Positions 1 through 10,724 of a DNA stretch of 64,000 nt are shown in pieces. A program made the translations under genes and the position numbers. Position 1 is the first letter of the stretch. Each line of letters opens with the position of its first letter. The notes beneath the pieces were generated by a model. The model saw only the letters and a list, made by a program, of their open reading frames with translations, made no database searches and was not told the DNA's origin. The stretch is from Rhodococcus sp. HNM0563 (GTDB taxonomy: Bacteria; Actinomycetota; Actinomycetes; Mycobacteriales; Mycobacteriaceae): NCBI RefSeq assembly GCF_012726195.1, contig NZ_JAASAF010000003.1, positions 434,001-498,000 of the forward strand. Reading direction: 5' to 3'.

Positions 1-915
1 GGGATCGACGATGCGCGCGCCCGGCACCGGGCCGGACGCGATCCGCACGGTTCGGCACACCCCGGCGCCTGCGAGCTCGGCGCTCACCTCGACCGCAGCG
101 CGTTGATCGTCGACGAGGAATGCGCAGGTGGGTCCGGAGCCGGATACGATGCCCGCGAGAGCTCCCGCTTCGACCCCTGCACGCAGGGTGCGACGCAGAC
201 CGGGGTTCAACGACAATGCGGCCGATTGCAGGTCGTTGCCGAGCAGCGGAGCGAGCGCGCGAGCGTCACCGGCGCCGAGCGCATGCAGCAGATCGTCGGT
301 GTCGCCCACGCGCTGTGGATCACCGCTGGCGCGCAGCCGGTCGAGTTCGCGGAAGACGACGGGGGTGGACAGCCCCTCTTTCGCGATCGCGAGCACCCAG
401 TGGAAGGTGCCGCGCGACAGGACGGGAACGAGTTGTTCACCGCGTCCGGTTCCGAGCGCGGTATTGCCGTGCAGGCAGAAGTTCACGTCGCTGCCCAGCT
501 GGGCTGCGATCTCGTCGAGGTCGCCACGACTGGCTCCGAGCCCCCACAGCGCGTCGAGCGCGACGAGCGTCGCGGCCGCGTCGGCGCTTCCACCTGCCAT
601 GCCTCCGGCCACGGGGATCCCCTTGTCGATGATGATCTCGACGTCGGGTGTGCGTCCGGCGCGTTCGGCGAGTAGCTCGGCAGCACGCCAGACGAGGTTC
701 GACGAATCGGTGGGCACCGAAGCCGCGTCGGGTCCACGGACCTCGACGCGGAGGGTCTCGGCGGGGGCGACGGTCACCTCGTCGTGCAGCGACAGCGCTT
801 GGAACACTGTGCGCAGGTCGTGATAACCGTCGGGGCGGAGGTCCCCGACCGCGAGATGCAGGTTGACCTTGGACGGAGCCCGCACGCTGACGGAGGCGGG
901 GACGACGGAAAGCAC
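1..915 (-). CDS. ispE: 4-diphosphocytidyl-2-C-methyl-D-erythritol kinase, 3' end outside window
   Basis: Cytosolic GHMP-family kinase that phosphorylates CDP-methylerythritol in the MEP isoprenoid pathway. The N-terminal [20 protein letters not shown] stretch is the family substrate and fold signature, and the glycine-rich ATP loop [17 protein letters not shown] is intact. About 305 residues are visible and the gene runs off the left edge, so its C-terminus is missing. I chose the GTG at 915 because it leaves a short N-terminus of usual length before the SKVN motif; an in-frame GTG about 14 codons upstream is possible. In mycobacteria ispE directly follows rsmA; here about 1.9 kb of other genes separate them. 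Confidence 0.95.
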   Translation of the reverse strand, partial: MLSVVPASVSVRAPSKVNLHLAVGDLRPDGYHDLRTVFQALSLHDEVTVAPAETLRVEVRGPDAASVPTDSSNLVWRAAELLAERAGRTPDVEIIIDKGIPVAGGMAGGSADAAATLVALDALWGLGASRGDLDEIAAQLGSDVNFCLHGNTALGTGRGEQLVPVLSRGTFHWVLAIAKEGLSTPVVFRELDRLRASGDPQRVGDTDDLLHALGAGDARALAPLLGNDLQSAALSLNPGLRRTLRAGVEAGALAGIVSGSGPTCAFLVDDQRAAVEVSAELAGAGVCRTVRIASGPVPGARIVDP

Positions 916-1001
916 GAATACACAGCTTACCCGCGCTGCAGGAACGGCAACGACCACAATCGAGGACGGGAATCGTCCGCTATTCGTGGCACAGTCTGAT
1001 C

Positions 1002-1970
1002 ATGCGCGAAACCTCCGCCCGCCTGTTGCGTCTGCTGTCGCTCCTACAGATGCGACGGGAATGGTCCGGCACCGAACTCGCCGAGCGTCTGCAGATCACC
1101 ACCCGCACGGTCCGACGCGACGTCGAGAAACTCCGCTACCTCGGCTATCCCGTCGATGCGAATGTCGGCGTCGGCGGCGGCTACCGGCTCGGTGCGGGCG
1201 CCGAGATGCCGCCGCTGCTGCTCGACGACGACGAGGTTGTGGCCGTCGCACTCGCGTTGCGTTCCGGCACCAACGACGCGGTCACCGGTCTCGGGGACGC
1301 CGAAGCACGTGCACTCACCAAACTGAGGCAGGTCATGCCGTCACGGTTGCAGCACCGGCTCGAAGCCTTACGCGTCGACGTCGTCGATCGTGGCCCAGTT
1401 GCATCCGCGGTCGACGCCGAGTTGCTCGCGACCGTGACGGCCGTCTGTCACCGCCACGAGCGCTTGCGCTTCGATTACCGCTCCCACGACGACACGGCCT
1501 CGCGACGGGAGGTGGAGCCGTACCGGGTGGTGCGTGCGGGACTGCGCTGGTATCTCGTCGCCTGGGACCTCGCCCGCGAGGATTGGCGCTCGTTCCGCGT
1601 GGACCGCATGGAACCGAAGATCCCCACCGGTCCGCGGTTCGTTCCGCGCGAGCTCCCACCCGGAGGTGCTGCCGAGTTCGTCTCGCGCGGTATCGCGCGT
1701 GGCGCAGCACCGGTGACCGCGAGGGTGCTGCTGCACGCACCGGTCGGGACGATCACCCCGATGGTCGACGACAGGTGGGGAACCCTCGAGCAGATCGACG
1801 CACGAACGTGCGCACTCGTGCTCGGCGGACAGTCCCTGGAGAGGATCGCCGAGTGGCTCGTCGCCTTCGACGTGGACTTCACGGTGCTCGAACCCGCCGG
1901 CCTCCGCGATGCGTGCCGGGCACAGGGCGAGCGGCTCCGGTTTCTCGCCGAGAGGTACGCGCGCGCTTGA
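1002..1970 (+). CDS. HTH/WYL-domain transcriptional regulator
   Basis: Predicted DNA-binding regulator of 322 residues. A DeoR/HTH_11-like winged helix lies at about residues 5-60 (TELAERLQITTRTVRRDVEK), followed by a WYL domain at about 140-215 where GLRWYLVAWDL carries the W-Y-L triad, and then a WCX-type C-terminal extension. WYL domains bind ligands or nucleic acids; the ligand here is unknown. It is divergent from ispE, and the small secreted protein gene lies 68 bp downstream on the same strand. The ATG at 1002 gives the usual N-terminus. Length and domain order match the common actinobacterial YafY/WYL family. Confidence 0.9.
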   Translation: MRETSARLLRLLSLLQMRREWSGTELAERLQITTRTVRRDVEKLRYLGYPVDANVGVGGGYRLGAGAEMPPLLLDDDEVVAVALALRSGTNDAVTGLGDAEARALTKLRQVMPSRLQHRLEALRVDVVDRGPVASAVDAELLATVTAVCHRHERLRFDYRSHDDTASRREVEPYRVVRAGLRWYLVAWDLAREDWRSFRVDRMEPKIPTGPRFVPRELPPGGAAEFVSRGIARGAAPVTARVLLHAPVGTITPMVDDRWGTLEQIDARTCALVLGGQSLERIAEWLVAFDVDFTVLEPAGLRDACRAQGERLRFLAERYARA

Positions 1971-2038
1971 GCATCGGCGCATCTATGCTCGTGCGATCGC
2001 CGTCAACACGTCACCGGCGCCGGATCTGGAGGAAATAC

Positions 2039-2308
2039 ATGAGACGAGTTCTGCGTAGCACCGTCGCGGTCGGAGCGCTCGCACTGGCCGCTGCTTTGGG
2101 CACAGCAGGCACTGCATCGGCGGAGCCCGCACCTGCACCTCGCGTGTGCTCCCTGGGCGACCTCGTTCTGCGGTCGTTGAACATGGTCGACTGCGTGAAC
2201 CCGCCGACGGGATCCGCTGGGATCGCCACCGGTTCGGCCGATGGAACAGGGTCGTCGACCGGTTCGTCGAACGTCGGCATCGTCGGGCACGGCGCCGTCA
2301 TCGGCTGA
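2039..2308 (+). CDS. small secreted protein of unknown function
   Basis: An 89-residue protein with a clear Sec signal peptide: MRRVLRSTVAVGALALAAAL, then a predicted cleavage after the alanine of TASA. The mature part is about 60 residues, has two cysteines (PRVCSLGD and MVDCVNPP) that could form a disulfide, and ends in a Gly/Ser/Thr-rich tail. GGAGGAAATAC just before the ATG is a strong ribosome-binding site. I do not recognise the family. It ends at a strong bidirectional terminator and is convergent with the cold-shock gene. Confidence 0.75.
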   Translation: MRRVLRSTVAVGALALAAALGTAGTASAEPAPAPRVCSLGDLVLRSLNMVDCVNPPTGSAGIATGSADGTGSSTGSSNVGIVGHGAVIG

Positions 2309-2334
2309 CGCACTTCGATTCTCGGCAACAACAC

Positions 2335-2371
2335 ATCAGGGCCGGCACCCGAAACGGGTGCCGGCCCTGAT
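2335..2371. terminator. bidirectional hairpin terminator between secreted protein and csp
   Basis: A perfect 17-bp inverted repeat (half ATCAGGGCCGGCACCCG) with a 3-nt AAA loop lies between two convergent stop codons, so it can end transcription from both sides. No long T run follows, which is usual in high-GC actinobacteria. Confidence 0.9.
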
Positions 2372-2387
2372 GGTGAGAAGCCTGGTA

Positions 2388-2594
2388 TCAGCCGATGACG
2401 GTGACGCCGGTGGCCTGCGGGCCCTTCTGGCCCTGGCCGATCTCGAAGCTCACGCGCTGGTTCTCCTCGAGGGTGCGGAAGCCGCGGCCCTGGATCTCGG
2501 AGAAGTGCACGAAGACGTCAGCCGAACCGTCGGACGGAGCGATGAAGCCGAAGCCCTTTTCGCCGTTGAACCACTTCACAGTACCTTCAGCCAT
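2388..2594 (-). CDS. cspA: cold-shock protein, CspA family
   Basis: A 68-residue single cold-shock domain, the usual length. The RNP1 motif KGFGFI (within [13 protein letters not shown]) and RNP2 VFVHFSEI are intact, so it should bind single-stranded RNA/DNA as an RNA chaperone in the cytoplasm. It is monocistronic, sits between the rsmA stop and a strong terminator, and has an unusually long untranslated leader (see 2595-2760). The insertion of this gene between rsmA and ispE separates two genes that are adjacent in mycobacteria. Confidence 0.95.
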   Translation of the reverse strand: MAEGTVKWFNGEKGFGFIAPSDGSADVFVHFSEIQGRGFRTLEENQRVSFEIGQGQKGPQATGVTVIG

Positions 2595-2760
2595 TGCTGT
2601 TCCTTTACTTACAGGCAGGACGCACTGTTGCCGCCCTGTCTCGTCGGAAGCCGGTCTCGGCTTCCGGGTCTGTCACTCGACGGCTGAAACGATTCCGTGG
2701 TGGTATCGCATCCGCTCGCAACTAGAAATGTGCGAGGGTTAACCACAAACACACTACCTA
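2595..2760 (-). promoter_or_regulatory. csp leader region with hairpin
   Basis: About 165 bp precede the csp start. A perfect 8-bp hairpin lies at 2646-2665 (GGAAGCCG, 4-nt loop, CGGCTTCC), and AAAGGAA just before the ATG is the ribosome-binding site. The stretch TAGTGT near 2750 on the minus strand could be the -10 box, giving a leader of about 150 nt. Long structured leaders are known for cspA genes as temperature-responsive elements; that role here is inference. Confidence 0.45.
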
Positions 2761-2814
2761 ACGACCAGGCTCAAGTAGAGCACACATCGGGTCTCGATGC
2801 CACCGCGAGGTGAC

Positions 2815-3720
2815 TCAACCCTCAGTTGCGATCGACGCCAGCCGGACGAAGGCGGCCGCATCGAGCCTCTCCCCCCGTGTCGACGGCTCGATACCCGCTG
2901 CGACCAGGCGCCGTTCGGCCTCTGCGGGCGAGCCGGCCCAACCACTCAACGCTGCGCGCAAGGTCTTACGCCGCTGAGCGAATGCCGCGTCCACCACCGC
3001 GAAGACCGCCTTGCGGTGCGCCGGATCAGTGGGCCACGGCGGGGTTTCGTAACGGTCGATGCGCACGAGGCCCGATTCGACCTGCGGCACAGGCCAGAAC
3101 ACCGAACGCCCGACCGAACCTGCGCGACGGACATCGCCGAAGTATCGGGCCTTCACGCTCGGTACGCCGTAGACCTTGCTACCCGGTTGCGCCGCAAGAC
3201 GATCGGCCACTTCGAGCTGCACCATCACCAGGGCGGTGCGCAACGAGGGAATTTCGGCGAACAGGTGCAACAGCACCGGCACAGCCACGTTGTAGGGGAG
3301 ATTGGCGACGAGCGCGGTCGGCTCCGCAGGAAGATCCGAGACGGATACCTTCATCGCATCCATCGGCACGACGTCGAGGCGACCGGCAAGTTGCGGGGCA
3401 CGCGCAGCGACCGTCGCGGGCAGGCGCTCGGCCAGCCTGGGATCGATCTCCACCGCGACCACACGGTCGACGACGTCGAGCAGCGCCAGGGTCAGTGATC
3501 CCAGCCCCGGCCCGACCTCGAGCACCACGTCGTCGGGGCCGACTCCTGCGGCCGAGACGATGCGCCGCACCGTGTTGGCGTCATGCACGAAGTTCTGGCC
3601 CAGCTGCTTGGTCGGGCGCACCCCGAACTCCTCCGCGAGAGTCCGGACCTCTGCGGGTCCGAGCAACGCGGCGAGGCCGCGCGGAGAAGCCGGGGTGGCG
3701 CCTGAATCGTCTGCTTGCAC
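2815..3720 (-). CDS. rsmA: 16S rRNA (adenine1518-N6/adenine1519-N6)-dimethyltransferase
   Basis: KsgA/RsmA dimethylates two adenines in helix 45 of 16S rRNA late in 30S assembly. The 301-residue protein has the SAM motif [16 protein letters not shown], the acidic motif [13 protein letters not shown], and the catalytic [11 protein letters not shown] (NLPY) motif. The start is GTG at 3720: the -10 box TAGGTT (3732-3727) lies 6 nt upstream, so the mRNA is probably leaderless and no ribosome-binding site is expected. rpfB ends 39 bp upstream, the usual rpfB-rsmA order. Confidence 0.95.
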   Translation of the reverse strand: MQADDSGATPASPRGLAALLGPAEVRTLAEEFGVRPTKQLGQNFVHDANTVRRIVSAAGVGPDDVVLEVGPGLGSLTLALLDVVDRVVAVEIDPRLAERLPATVAARAPQLAGRLDVVPMDAMKVSVSDLPAEPTALVANLPYNVAVPVLLHLFAEIPSLRTALVMVQLEVADRLAAQPGSKVYGVPSVKARYFGDVRRAGSVGRSVFWPVPQVESGLVRIDRYETPPWPTDPAHRKAVFAVVDAAFAQRRKTLRAALSGWAGSPAEAERRLVAAGIEPSTRGERLDAAAFVRLASIATEG

Positions 3721-3759
3721 GAGGCGAACCTAGCGCACCGGAGTCGACGGCATGTCGTC

Positions 3760-5003
<1,244 letters not shown>

Positions 5004-5174
5004 TATTTTCAATCACAACTCGTGCTGCTACAAAGTTGCCCGACCGCCTGGATCCGCCGGATATTGTGGCCGAAGTTACATTCTTTCCGATTTGATGAAT
5101 TTCCTATGCCCGGCCAGGAATGCCGTTGATCTTCCCGTCTCGAGCAACACCATGGATGCCTGATGGAAACGCGA

Positions 5175-5216
5175 GAAGGGCGCATTGCGGGGTGGATCAC
5201 CCGCAATGCGCCCTTC
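5175..5216. terminator. hairpin terminator after doxX
   Basis: A perfect 17-bp inverted repeat (half GAAGGGCGCATTGCGGG) with an 8-nt loop, 40 bp beyond the doxX stop. Confidence 0.85.
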
Positions 5217-5256
5217 GGTTGCGAATCGACAGTCGCCGCCCGATCGACGGGATCGA

Positions 5257-5721
5257 CTACACGGCGCTGCGCGCCGGCTCCCGCTCCGCCGGCGCCGACT
5301 GCGCGAGGAACGGAAGTTTCGACCCGAGGATGTGGTCGATACTGAAACGGCCCGCACCCACGACGGCAAGGAGCAGCGCCCCGAGGCCGAGCGCAGCGAC
5401 GAGTTCGAAGCCGCCATCGGCCACGTAGACGCCGTTTCCGACGTGAACGATGACGAACGCGCCGGCCATGACGAGGAACAGCAGCGCGCCGAAGACAGGC
5501 ACCAGCAGACCGAGAGTCAGTGCGACGCCGCCGAGGATCTCGATCCAGGTCGCAACGAACGCACTCACCGAGGCTGCGGGCACACCCATGCCCTCGAACG
5601 CAGCGGAAGTACCGGACTGACCCCACACCGTGAGCTTCTGCAGGCCGTGGGTCAACAGGATGATTCCGAGACCCAGGCGCGCGATGAGAATGCCGATGTC
5701 TCGAACGAGGGGATTGTTCAC
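5257..5721 (-). CDS. DoxX family membrane protein
   Basis: A 154-residue integral membrane protein with four predicted helices (about 9-27, 52-72, 77-97, 108-126) and the DoxX-type N-terminal RLGLGIILLTHGLQKL. DoxX proteins are linked in some actinobacteria to oxidative-stress and quinone-associated membrane complexes; the exact role is not clear from sequence. GTG start with GAAAGG upstream. It is single-gene, with a well-formed promoter (5777-5805) and a terminator at 5175-5216. Confidence 0.85.
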   Translation of the reverse strand: MNNPLVRDIGILIARLGLGIILLTHGLQKLTVWGQSGTSAAFEGMGVPAASVSAFVATWIEILGGVALTLGLLVPVFGALLFLVMAGAFVIVHVGNGVYVADGGFELVAALGLGALLLAVVGAGRFSIDHILGSKLPFLAQSAPAEREPARSAV

Positions 5722-5760
5722 GAAATGACCTTTCGGTTGCGAGGCCGAAGGCCCCTTCTA

Positions 5761-5809
5761 GTTGACAACGCAACCAAAAGTAGCAGCGCTAGGTTGTAGG
5801 TTCAACCTA
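5761..5809 (-). promoter_or_regulatory. doxX promoter with two operator-like dyads
   Basis: On the minus strand -35 TTGAAC (5805-5800), 17-bp spacer, -10 TACTTT (5782-5777). The repeat cluster TAGGTTG-TAGGTT-CAACCTA (5790-5809) overlaps the -35 box, and the imperfect dyad GTTGACAACGCAAC (5761-5774) lies just downstream of the -10. Such placement suggests repression by a local MarR/HxlR-type regulator, which is not encoded next to it. Confidence 0.5.
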
Positions 5810-5830
5810 ATTCGATCGATGTAGCCGACG

Positions 5831-6889
5831 TCACGCCGGACGTCTCCCTGCAAACGCCTCGCCGAGCAACCGCCGCACACCCACGGTGGTGACCTCCCTC
5901 GGGTTCGGATACGCCTTCTCCGTTGCCCGTCGTGCGGCAGTGTCGAGATCTGCCTCGCGCAGGCCGAGGTCCGCCAGGCTCGTCGGCCCGCCCGCAGACA
6001 CGATGAGGTCGTACACGCCCGCGGGAGCCGAATCGACCTCGAGGGCCTCGGCGATCCGGGCCATCACGTCCGGAACCGACGGCGCGTTGTACGCCATGAC
6101 GTGCGGCAACATCACGGTGTGCGTCGCCGCGTGCGGCAGATCGAACGACCCACCGAGTACGTGACACAACTTGTGGTGCAGAGCCATCCCCACCGATCCG
6201 AGACACACCCCCGACAACCACGCGGCAAGCAGCAGATCGGAGCGGCCCTCCAGGTCGGCACCGTCGACACCGAGCGCAGGCAGACCGCGACCGATCGACA
6301 CGATCGCCTGCAACCCGAGAGCATCGACAATCGGATTGGCGTGCTCTGCATACAACGCCTCCACCGCGTGCGCCAGCGCATTGACGGCGCTGGTCACCGC
6401 CATCGGCACCGGCAACCCGGCGCTGAACTCCACGTCGTAGATCACCGTCTCCGGCAGGATGTCCGGCGACGACCTCGTCGTCTTCACCCCGTGCGCCGTC
6501 TCCCCGAGGGTGGGCGTGACCTCCGAACCCGCGTAGGTGGTCGGCAGAATCACCTGATCGATCCCGGTTCGCACCGCCAGCGCCTTCGCCAGACCCGTGG
6601 TGGATCCGCCACCGACGGCGACGACCGCATCCGCCCGATGGTCGGTCACGTACTTCAGAACGCGCTCGGTCACGGCGACCGGTGTGTGCATCACCGCGCC
6701 GTCGAACCGTGCTACCTGCAACGCTCCGAGTGCGCGCTCGACGAGATCAGCCTGCGGACGTACGTGTTCGCCGCCGAGCAGCAACACACGCGATCTACCG
6801 AGCCGACGTACCTCGTCGCCGACCTTCGACGCGGTGCCCGCACCGAAGATCACCCGGGCCGGTTGTGCCGTATAGACGAAGTTGTGCAT
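5831..6889 (-). CDS. maleylacetate reductase (iron-containing alcohol dehydrogenase family)
   Basis: A 352-residue NAD(P)H-dependent reductase that would convert maleylacetate to 3-oxoadipate at the end of hydroxyquinol or chloroaromatic breakdown. It has the nucleotide motif VVAVGGGSTTGLAKALA, the PTTYAGSEVTP segment typical of maleylacetate reductases, and the metal-binding-region remnant ALHHKLCHVLGG. Usual partners (hydroxyquinol dioxygenase, monooxygenase) are absent nearby, so this is an orphan copy, sitting between tatD and doxX. Substrate assignment rests on family resemblance. Confidence 0.85.
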   Translation of the reverse strand: MHNFVYTAQPARVIFGAGTASKVGDEVRRLGRSRVLLLGGEHVRPQADLVERALGALQVARFDGAVMHTPVAVTERVLKYVTDHRADAVVAVGGGSTTGLAKALAVRTGIDQVILPTTYAGSEVTPTLGETAHGVKTTRSSPDILPETVIYDVEFSAGLPVPMAVTSAVNALAHAVEALYAEHANPIVDALGLQAIVSIGRGLPALGVDGADLEGRSDLLLAAWLSGVCLGSVGMALHHKLCHVLGGSFDLPHAATHTVMLPHVMAYNAPSVPDVMARIAEALEVDSAPAGVYDLIVSAGGPTSLADLGLREADLDTAARRATEKAYPNPREVTTVGVRRLLGEAFAGRRPA

Positions 6890-6931
6890 GCGCCCACGGT
6901 CTCACGTCCAGGGTGCCGATACGGGGGTCAC

Positions 6932-7762
6932 TCACGAAAGTCCGTACACCCGCTCGGCATTCGCGGTGGTTGCCGCGGCCAGCTCAGACGCGCTCTCGCC
7001 GCGCACGTCGGCGAGAGCGCGCACCGTGTAGGGCAGGCAATAGGGCTCGTTGGGTGCGCCCCGGAACGGATGCGGTGTGAGAAACGGCGCGTCGGTCTCG
7101 ACGAGGACCTGAGCGCGCGGCACTAGCGGAGCCGCCTCGCGCAACGCCTTGGCGTTTCTGAAACTGACGGTGCCCGAGAAGCTCAGGTGGTAGCCGGCGT
7201 CGACGCAGGCCCGTGCCATCTCGGGGCCGGAGGAGAAACAGTGGAAGATGACGGTCTCGGGAGCGCCCTCGCTGTGCAGCACCCGCAGTAGATCGTCGTC
7301 GGCCTCGCGGTTGTGGATCATCAGCGGCTTGCCGAGCCGTTTCGCGAGATCGATGTGCCAGCGGAAGCCCTCTTCCTGTTCGGCCGGCTCGGCGCACCCG
7401 TCGAGCTTCCCCGGCCAATAGAGGTCGAGGCCGGTCTCCCCCACCGCGACGCACCGCGGGTCGGCTGCGAGCCGCTCGATCTCGGTGCGGGTCGTGTCGT
7501 CGAGGCTGTTCGCGCGCGTCGGGTGGATCGCCACGGCCGCGAACACCCGCGGATCCCAGTGCGCGGCACGTACCGCGAACTGCGCGGCATGGAGGTCGTC
7601 GGCCACCGTGACCACCCGGCCGACGCCCACCGCGGCGGCCCGGTCCACGATCGCGGCGGTCGTCGCGGCATCGGTCGCTCCGCACGCATCGAGATGGGTA
7701 TGGGCGTCGACGAGCGGCGCCAGCGGTTCCGGAGCTTCGGGGGCAGGACGGCTTTTGCTCAC
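6932..7762 (-). CDS. tatD: TatD-family metal-dependent DNase
   Basis: A 276-residue TIM-barrel hydrolase acting as a Mg-dependent 3'-5' exonuclease. Metal ligands are visible: [11 protein letters not shown] near residue 19, [26 protein letters not shown] and [15 protein letters not shown]. The start is GTG at 7762, only 22 bp from the divergent metG ATG. The minus-strand -10 box TACTTT (7775-7770) lies 7 nt before the GTG, so the transcript is probably leaderless. Confidence 0.93.
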   Translation of the reverse strand: MSKSRPAPEAPEPLAPLVDAHTHLDACGATDAATTAAIVDRAAAVGVGRVVTVADDLHAAQFAVRAAHWDPRVFAAVAIHPTRANSLDDTTRTEIERLAADPRCVAVGETGLDLYWPGKLDGCAEPAEQEEGFRWHIDLAKRLGKPLMIHNREADDDLLRVLHSEGAPETVIFHCFSSGPEMARACVDAGYHLSFSGTVSFRNAKALREAAPLVPRAQVLVETDAPFLTPHPFRGAPNEPYCLPYTVRALADVRGESASELAAATTANAERVYGLS

Positions 7763-7784
7763 GCCCTATAAAGTAGTTGCCACC
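7763..7784. promoter_or_regulatory. overlapping divergent promoter tatD/metG
   Basis: The 22 bp between the two start codons hold opposing -10 boxes: minus-strand TACTTT (7775-7770; 7 nt to the tatD GTG) and plus-strand TAAAGT (7769-7774; 10 nt to the metG ATG). The boxes share five base pairs, so the two promoters use the same melted region and should compete. Confidence 0.65.
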
Positions 7785-9365
7785 ATGACTGCCGCCGATC
7801 CCACCCGCCCGCCGCTCGCCGAGTCCGCCCGCCCGCCGTTCTACGTGACCACCGCGATCGCGTACCCGAACGGCGTCCCGCACATCGGGCACGCGTACGA
7901 GTACATCTCCACCGACGCCCTCGCACGGTTCAAGCGTCTCGACGGCTTCGACGTCCGGTTCCTCACCGGCACCGACGAACACGGCTTGAAGATGCAGCAG
8001 ACAGCCGCCAAGGAGGGCATCTCCGTCACCGAGCTGGCGCGACGCAACTCCGACGTGTTCGAGGCGCTGGACAAGTCCCTCAACGTCTCGTACGACCGGT
8101 TCATCCGCACCACCGACGACGATCACCTCGAAGCCAGCAAGGCGATCTGGCAGCGCATGGTCGACAACGGCGACATCTACCTCGACACCTATGCGGGTTG
8201 GTACTCGGTGCGCGACGAAGCGTTCTACACCGAGGCCGAGACGACCCTGCAGGACGACGGCTCGCGCCTGTCCACCGACACGGGCACGCCCGTGGAGTGG
8301 ACCGAGGAGTCGACGTACTTCTTCCGCCTGTCGGCCTACCAGGACAAACTCCTGAAGCTCTACGACGAGCACCCCGAGTTCATCGCTCCCGCGACGCGGC
8401 GCAACGAGATCGTCAGCTTCGTCTCGGGCGGGCTCAAGGACCTGTCGATCTCCCGCACCACCTTCGACTGGGGCGTGCCCGTCCCGGGTCACCCCGATCA
8501 CGTCATGTACGTGTGGGTCGACGCCCTGACGAACTACCTCACCGGCGCAGGGTTCCCCGACATCGAATCGGAGTCGTACAAGCGGTACTGGCCGGCCGAT
8601 CTGCACATCATCGGCAAGGACATCACCCGCTTCCACACCGTGTACTGGCCTGCGTTCCTCATCTCGGCCGGACTCGAACTGCCCAAGCGGGTGTTCGTGC
8701 ACGGCTTCCTGTTCAACAAGGGCGAGAAGATGTCGAAGTCGGTCGGCAACGTCGTCGACCCGATCGAGATGGTCGAGAAGTACGGCCTCGATCCGCTGCG
8801 CTTCTTCCTGCTCCGCGAGATCTCGTACGGCCAGGACGGCAGCTACAGCCACGAGGCGATCGTCACCCGCATCAACGCCGATCTCGCCAACGACCTGGGC
8901 AACCTTGCGCAGCGGTCGCTGACGATGGTTGCGAAGAACCTCGACGGGCAGGTTCCGACCCCGGGCGAGTTCACCGCCGACGACGAGGCGATGCTCGCGC
9001 AGGCCCACGCGTTGCTCGAGCAGGTGCGCGCCGAGTTCGACGAACAGCAGATCCACCTCGGGCTGGAAGCGATCTGGCATGTGCTCGGTGAGACCAACCG
9101 GTACTTCTCGGCGCAGGAGCCGTGGGTGCTCCGCAAGACAGATCCTGCGCGGATGGCCACAGTGCTGTACGTGACGCTCGAAGTCGTACGTGTCGTGGGC
9201 ATCCTGGTTCAGCCGGTGATGCCCGATGCGGGTGCGAAGATCCTCGATCTGCTCGGCCAGGGACCTCGGGACCGACAGTTCGCCGACCTCGCGACGCGTC
9301 TCGTGCCGGGTACCGCGCTGCCCGCGCCATCGCCGGTGTTCCCTCGGTTCATCGACGAGGAATAG
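7785..9365 (+). CDS. metG: methionyl-tRNA synthetase
   Basis: Class I aminoacyl-tRNA synthetase of 526 residues that charges tRNA-Met. The HIGH-type motif is [14 protein letters not shown] near residue 30 and the KMSKS loop is [12 protein letters not shown] near 315. It ends without the C-terminal dimerisation domain, the short form common in actinobacteria. The ATG at 7785 is chosen because an upstream extension would run into tatD and the promoter boxes; any 5' leader is at most a few nucleotides. A strong terminator follows at 9393-9430. Confidence 0.97.
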   Translation: MTAADPTRPPLAESARPPFYVTTAIAYPNGVPHIGHAYEYISTDALARFKRLDGFDVRFLTGTDEHGLKMQQTAAKEGISVTELARRNSDVFEALDKSLNVSYDRFIRTTDDDHLEASKAIWQRMVDNGDIYLDTYAGWYSVRDEAFYTEAETTLQDDGSRLSTDTGTPVEWTEESTYFFRLSAYQDKLLKLYDEHPEFIAPATRRNEIVSFVSGGLKDLSISRTTFDWGVPVPGHPDHVMYVWVDALTNYLTGAGFPDIESESYKRYWPADLHIIGKDITRFHTVYWPAFLISAGLELPKRVFVHGFLFNKGEKMSKSVGNVVDPIEMVEKYGLDPLRFFLLREISYGQDGSYSHEAIVTRINADLANDLGNLAQRSLTMVAKNLDGQVPTPGEFTADDEAMLAQAHALLEQVRAEFDEQQIHLGLEAIWHVLGETNRYFSAQEPWVLRKTDPARMATVLYVTLEVVRVVGILVQPVMPDAGAKILDLLGQGPRDRQFADLATRLVPGTALPAPSPVFPRFIDEE

Positions 9366-9392
9366 TCGAACGTCGAGCGAGAGTCGCATCGT

Positions 9393-9430
9393 CGGAGTCC
9401 GGGCCGCAGCGTGACGCGGCCCGGACTCCG
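9393..9430 (+). terminator. metG terminator
   Basis: A perfect 15-bp inverted repeat (half CGGAGTCCGGGCCGC) with an 8-nt loop, starting 28 bp after the metG stop. Confidence 0.85.
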
Positions 9431-9492
9431 GCGTTTCGGGGAGCAGCCGCACCGAATCGGAACTTGTCGGTGGCTTCCGCCACACTCTCCCC

Positions 9493-10638
9493 ATGCCCAG
9501 CAATGGAACATACATTCGAACCGATGAGGTGCACGCCGGGATACTGCTCGTCGAGCTGAACGGCGCCTACGAGCGCGGATGGCAGCCCGCCGACGTACTC
9601 CACATGGCGGCACACTCGGGAGACCCCACCGATACGCCGCTCGCTGCCGCGTCCGTTCTGTTCGACGCCCACCACACACGCGCGTCCCACCGCGCGCCCA
9701 CCGAATGGCTGCACCAGGTCCGCACGATCGGCGATCGCCACCCCGCGATCGCCCGCATTGCCGAAGCCGGCCACCCGTTCGGGACGAGCCTGTTCCGCGC
9801 ACTGCCCCACGTGTCGCGGTTCCAGGTCGACGGACTCGCCTACACGTGGAAGTACCTTCCGCGGTTCACGCAGCTGACCACGCCGCCGTCCCAATGGCCG
9901 CAGACGCGCACCACACCGGACGGCACCGCTCCCTGCGCCCCGGATCCGCGGGTGCTCGAACGCATCCGCGGATTGCTCTCGAAGGCCGAATCCACCGAAT
10001 TCCCCGACGAGGCAGAGGCATTCACCGCAAAGGCGCAAGAGCTCATGACCCGGTACGCGGTGGGAGCGGCGGTACTGGGTGGTGCCCGACCCTCCGCCGA
10101 TCCGGTCAGGGGCCGACGACTCCACCTCGAGCGTCCTTACGCGAAGGAGAAAGTGCTGCTGCTCACCGCGATCGGCGATGCGAACCGGGTCCGCACGGTG
10201 TGGTTCACCCGGGTGCAGATCGCGACCATCGTCGGCACCGTGGTCGATCTCGAGCAGGTCGAGATGCTGTTCACATCTCTGCTCGTCCAGAGCACGCGCG
10301 CCATGAACACGGCCGGGACCGCAGGCAGGCGTGGCGGCGGGGCCACGTCCTTCCGACGCGCCTTTCTCACCGGTTTCGCGAACCGCATCGGCGAGCGACT
10401 CCGCGAGGTCCAGGCCCACGCCACTGCGGAAGCCGCCGCCGATGCGCGCGTACCGATGACCGATCTCGCACCCATCCTCGCGCGCCGCTCCGAAGCGGTC
10501 GACGCGGAGTTCCGGCGTCTGTTCCCCACCACCCGCTCCTCCGGCGGTCGCGGCGTCGACGCTGACGGTTTCCATGCCGGACGCGACGCCGCCGAGAACG
10601 CCTCCCTGGCGCCGGGACAGTCTCCACTGCGACGCTGA
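9493..10638 (+). CDS. DUF2786 domain protein
   Basis: A 381-residue cytosolic protein. Residues 155-195 (RVLERIRGLLSKAESTEFPD and following EAEAFTAKAQELMTRYAV) are a DUF2786 domain; the region after it (about 205-350) is an alpha-helical part usually found with it in actinobacterial proteins. The N-terminal 150 residues are a separate conserved region. Function is unknown; DUF2786 is recurrent in phage and mobile contexts but also in chromosomal actinobacterial genes. The gene stands alone between metG and the oxidoreductase. Confidence 0.8.
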   Translation: MPSNGTYIRTDEVHAGILLVELNGAYERGWQPADVLHMAAHSGDPTDTPLAAASVLFDAHHTRASHRAPTEWLHQVRTIGDRHPAIARIAEAGHPFGTSLFRALPHVSRFQVDGLAYTWKYLPRFTQLTTPPSQWPQTRTTPDGTAPCAPDPRVLERIRGLLSKAESTEFPDEAEAFTAKAQELMTRYAVGAAVLGGARPSADPVRGRRLHLERPYAKEKVLLLTAIGDANRVRTVWFTRVQIATIVGTVVDLEQVEMLFTSLLVQSTRAMNTAGTAGRRGGGATSFRRAFLTGFANRIGERLREVQAHATAEAAADARVPMTDLAPILARRSEAVDAEFRRLFPTTRSSGGRGVDADGFHAGRDAAENASLAPGQSPLRR

Positions 10639-10724
10639 CCACTTTTTCACCGAGATGTCACGTTCCCGGCCCGCGCGGTGTCAAATGACCGACACATCCG
10701 AACGAATGGATCGAGGCGAGAACC

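Noticed and set aside
6984-9515. Open frame of 843 codons on the minus strand across tatD and metG
   Set aside because: It lies antisense to metG and partly out of frame with tatD; composition is Arg/Val/Glu-rich with no motif. Long antisense frames are expected from GC-rich codon bias.
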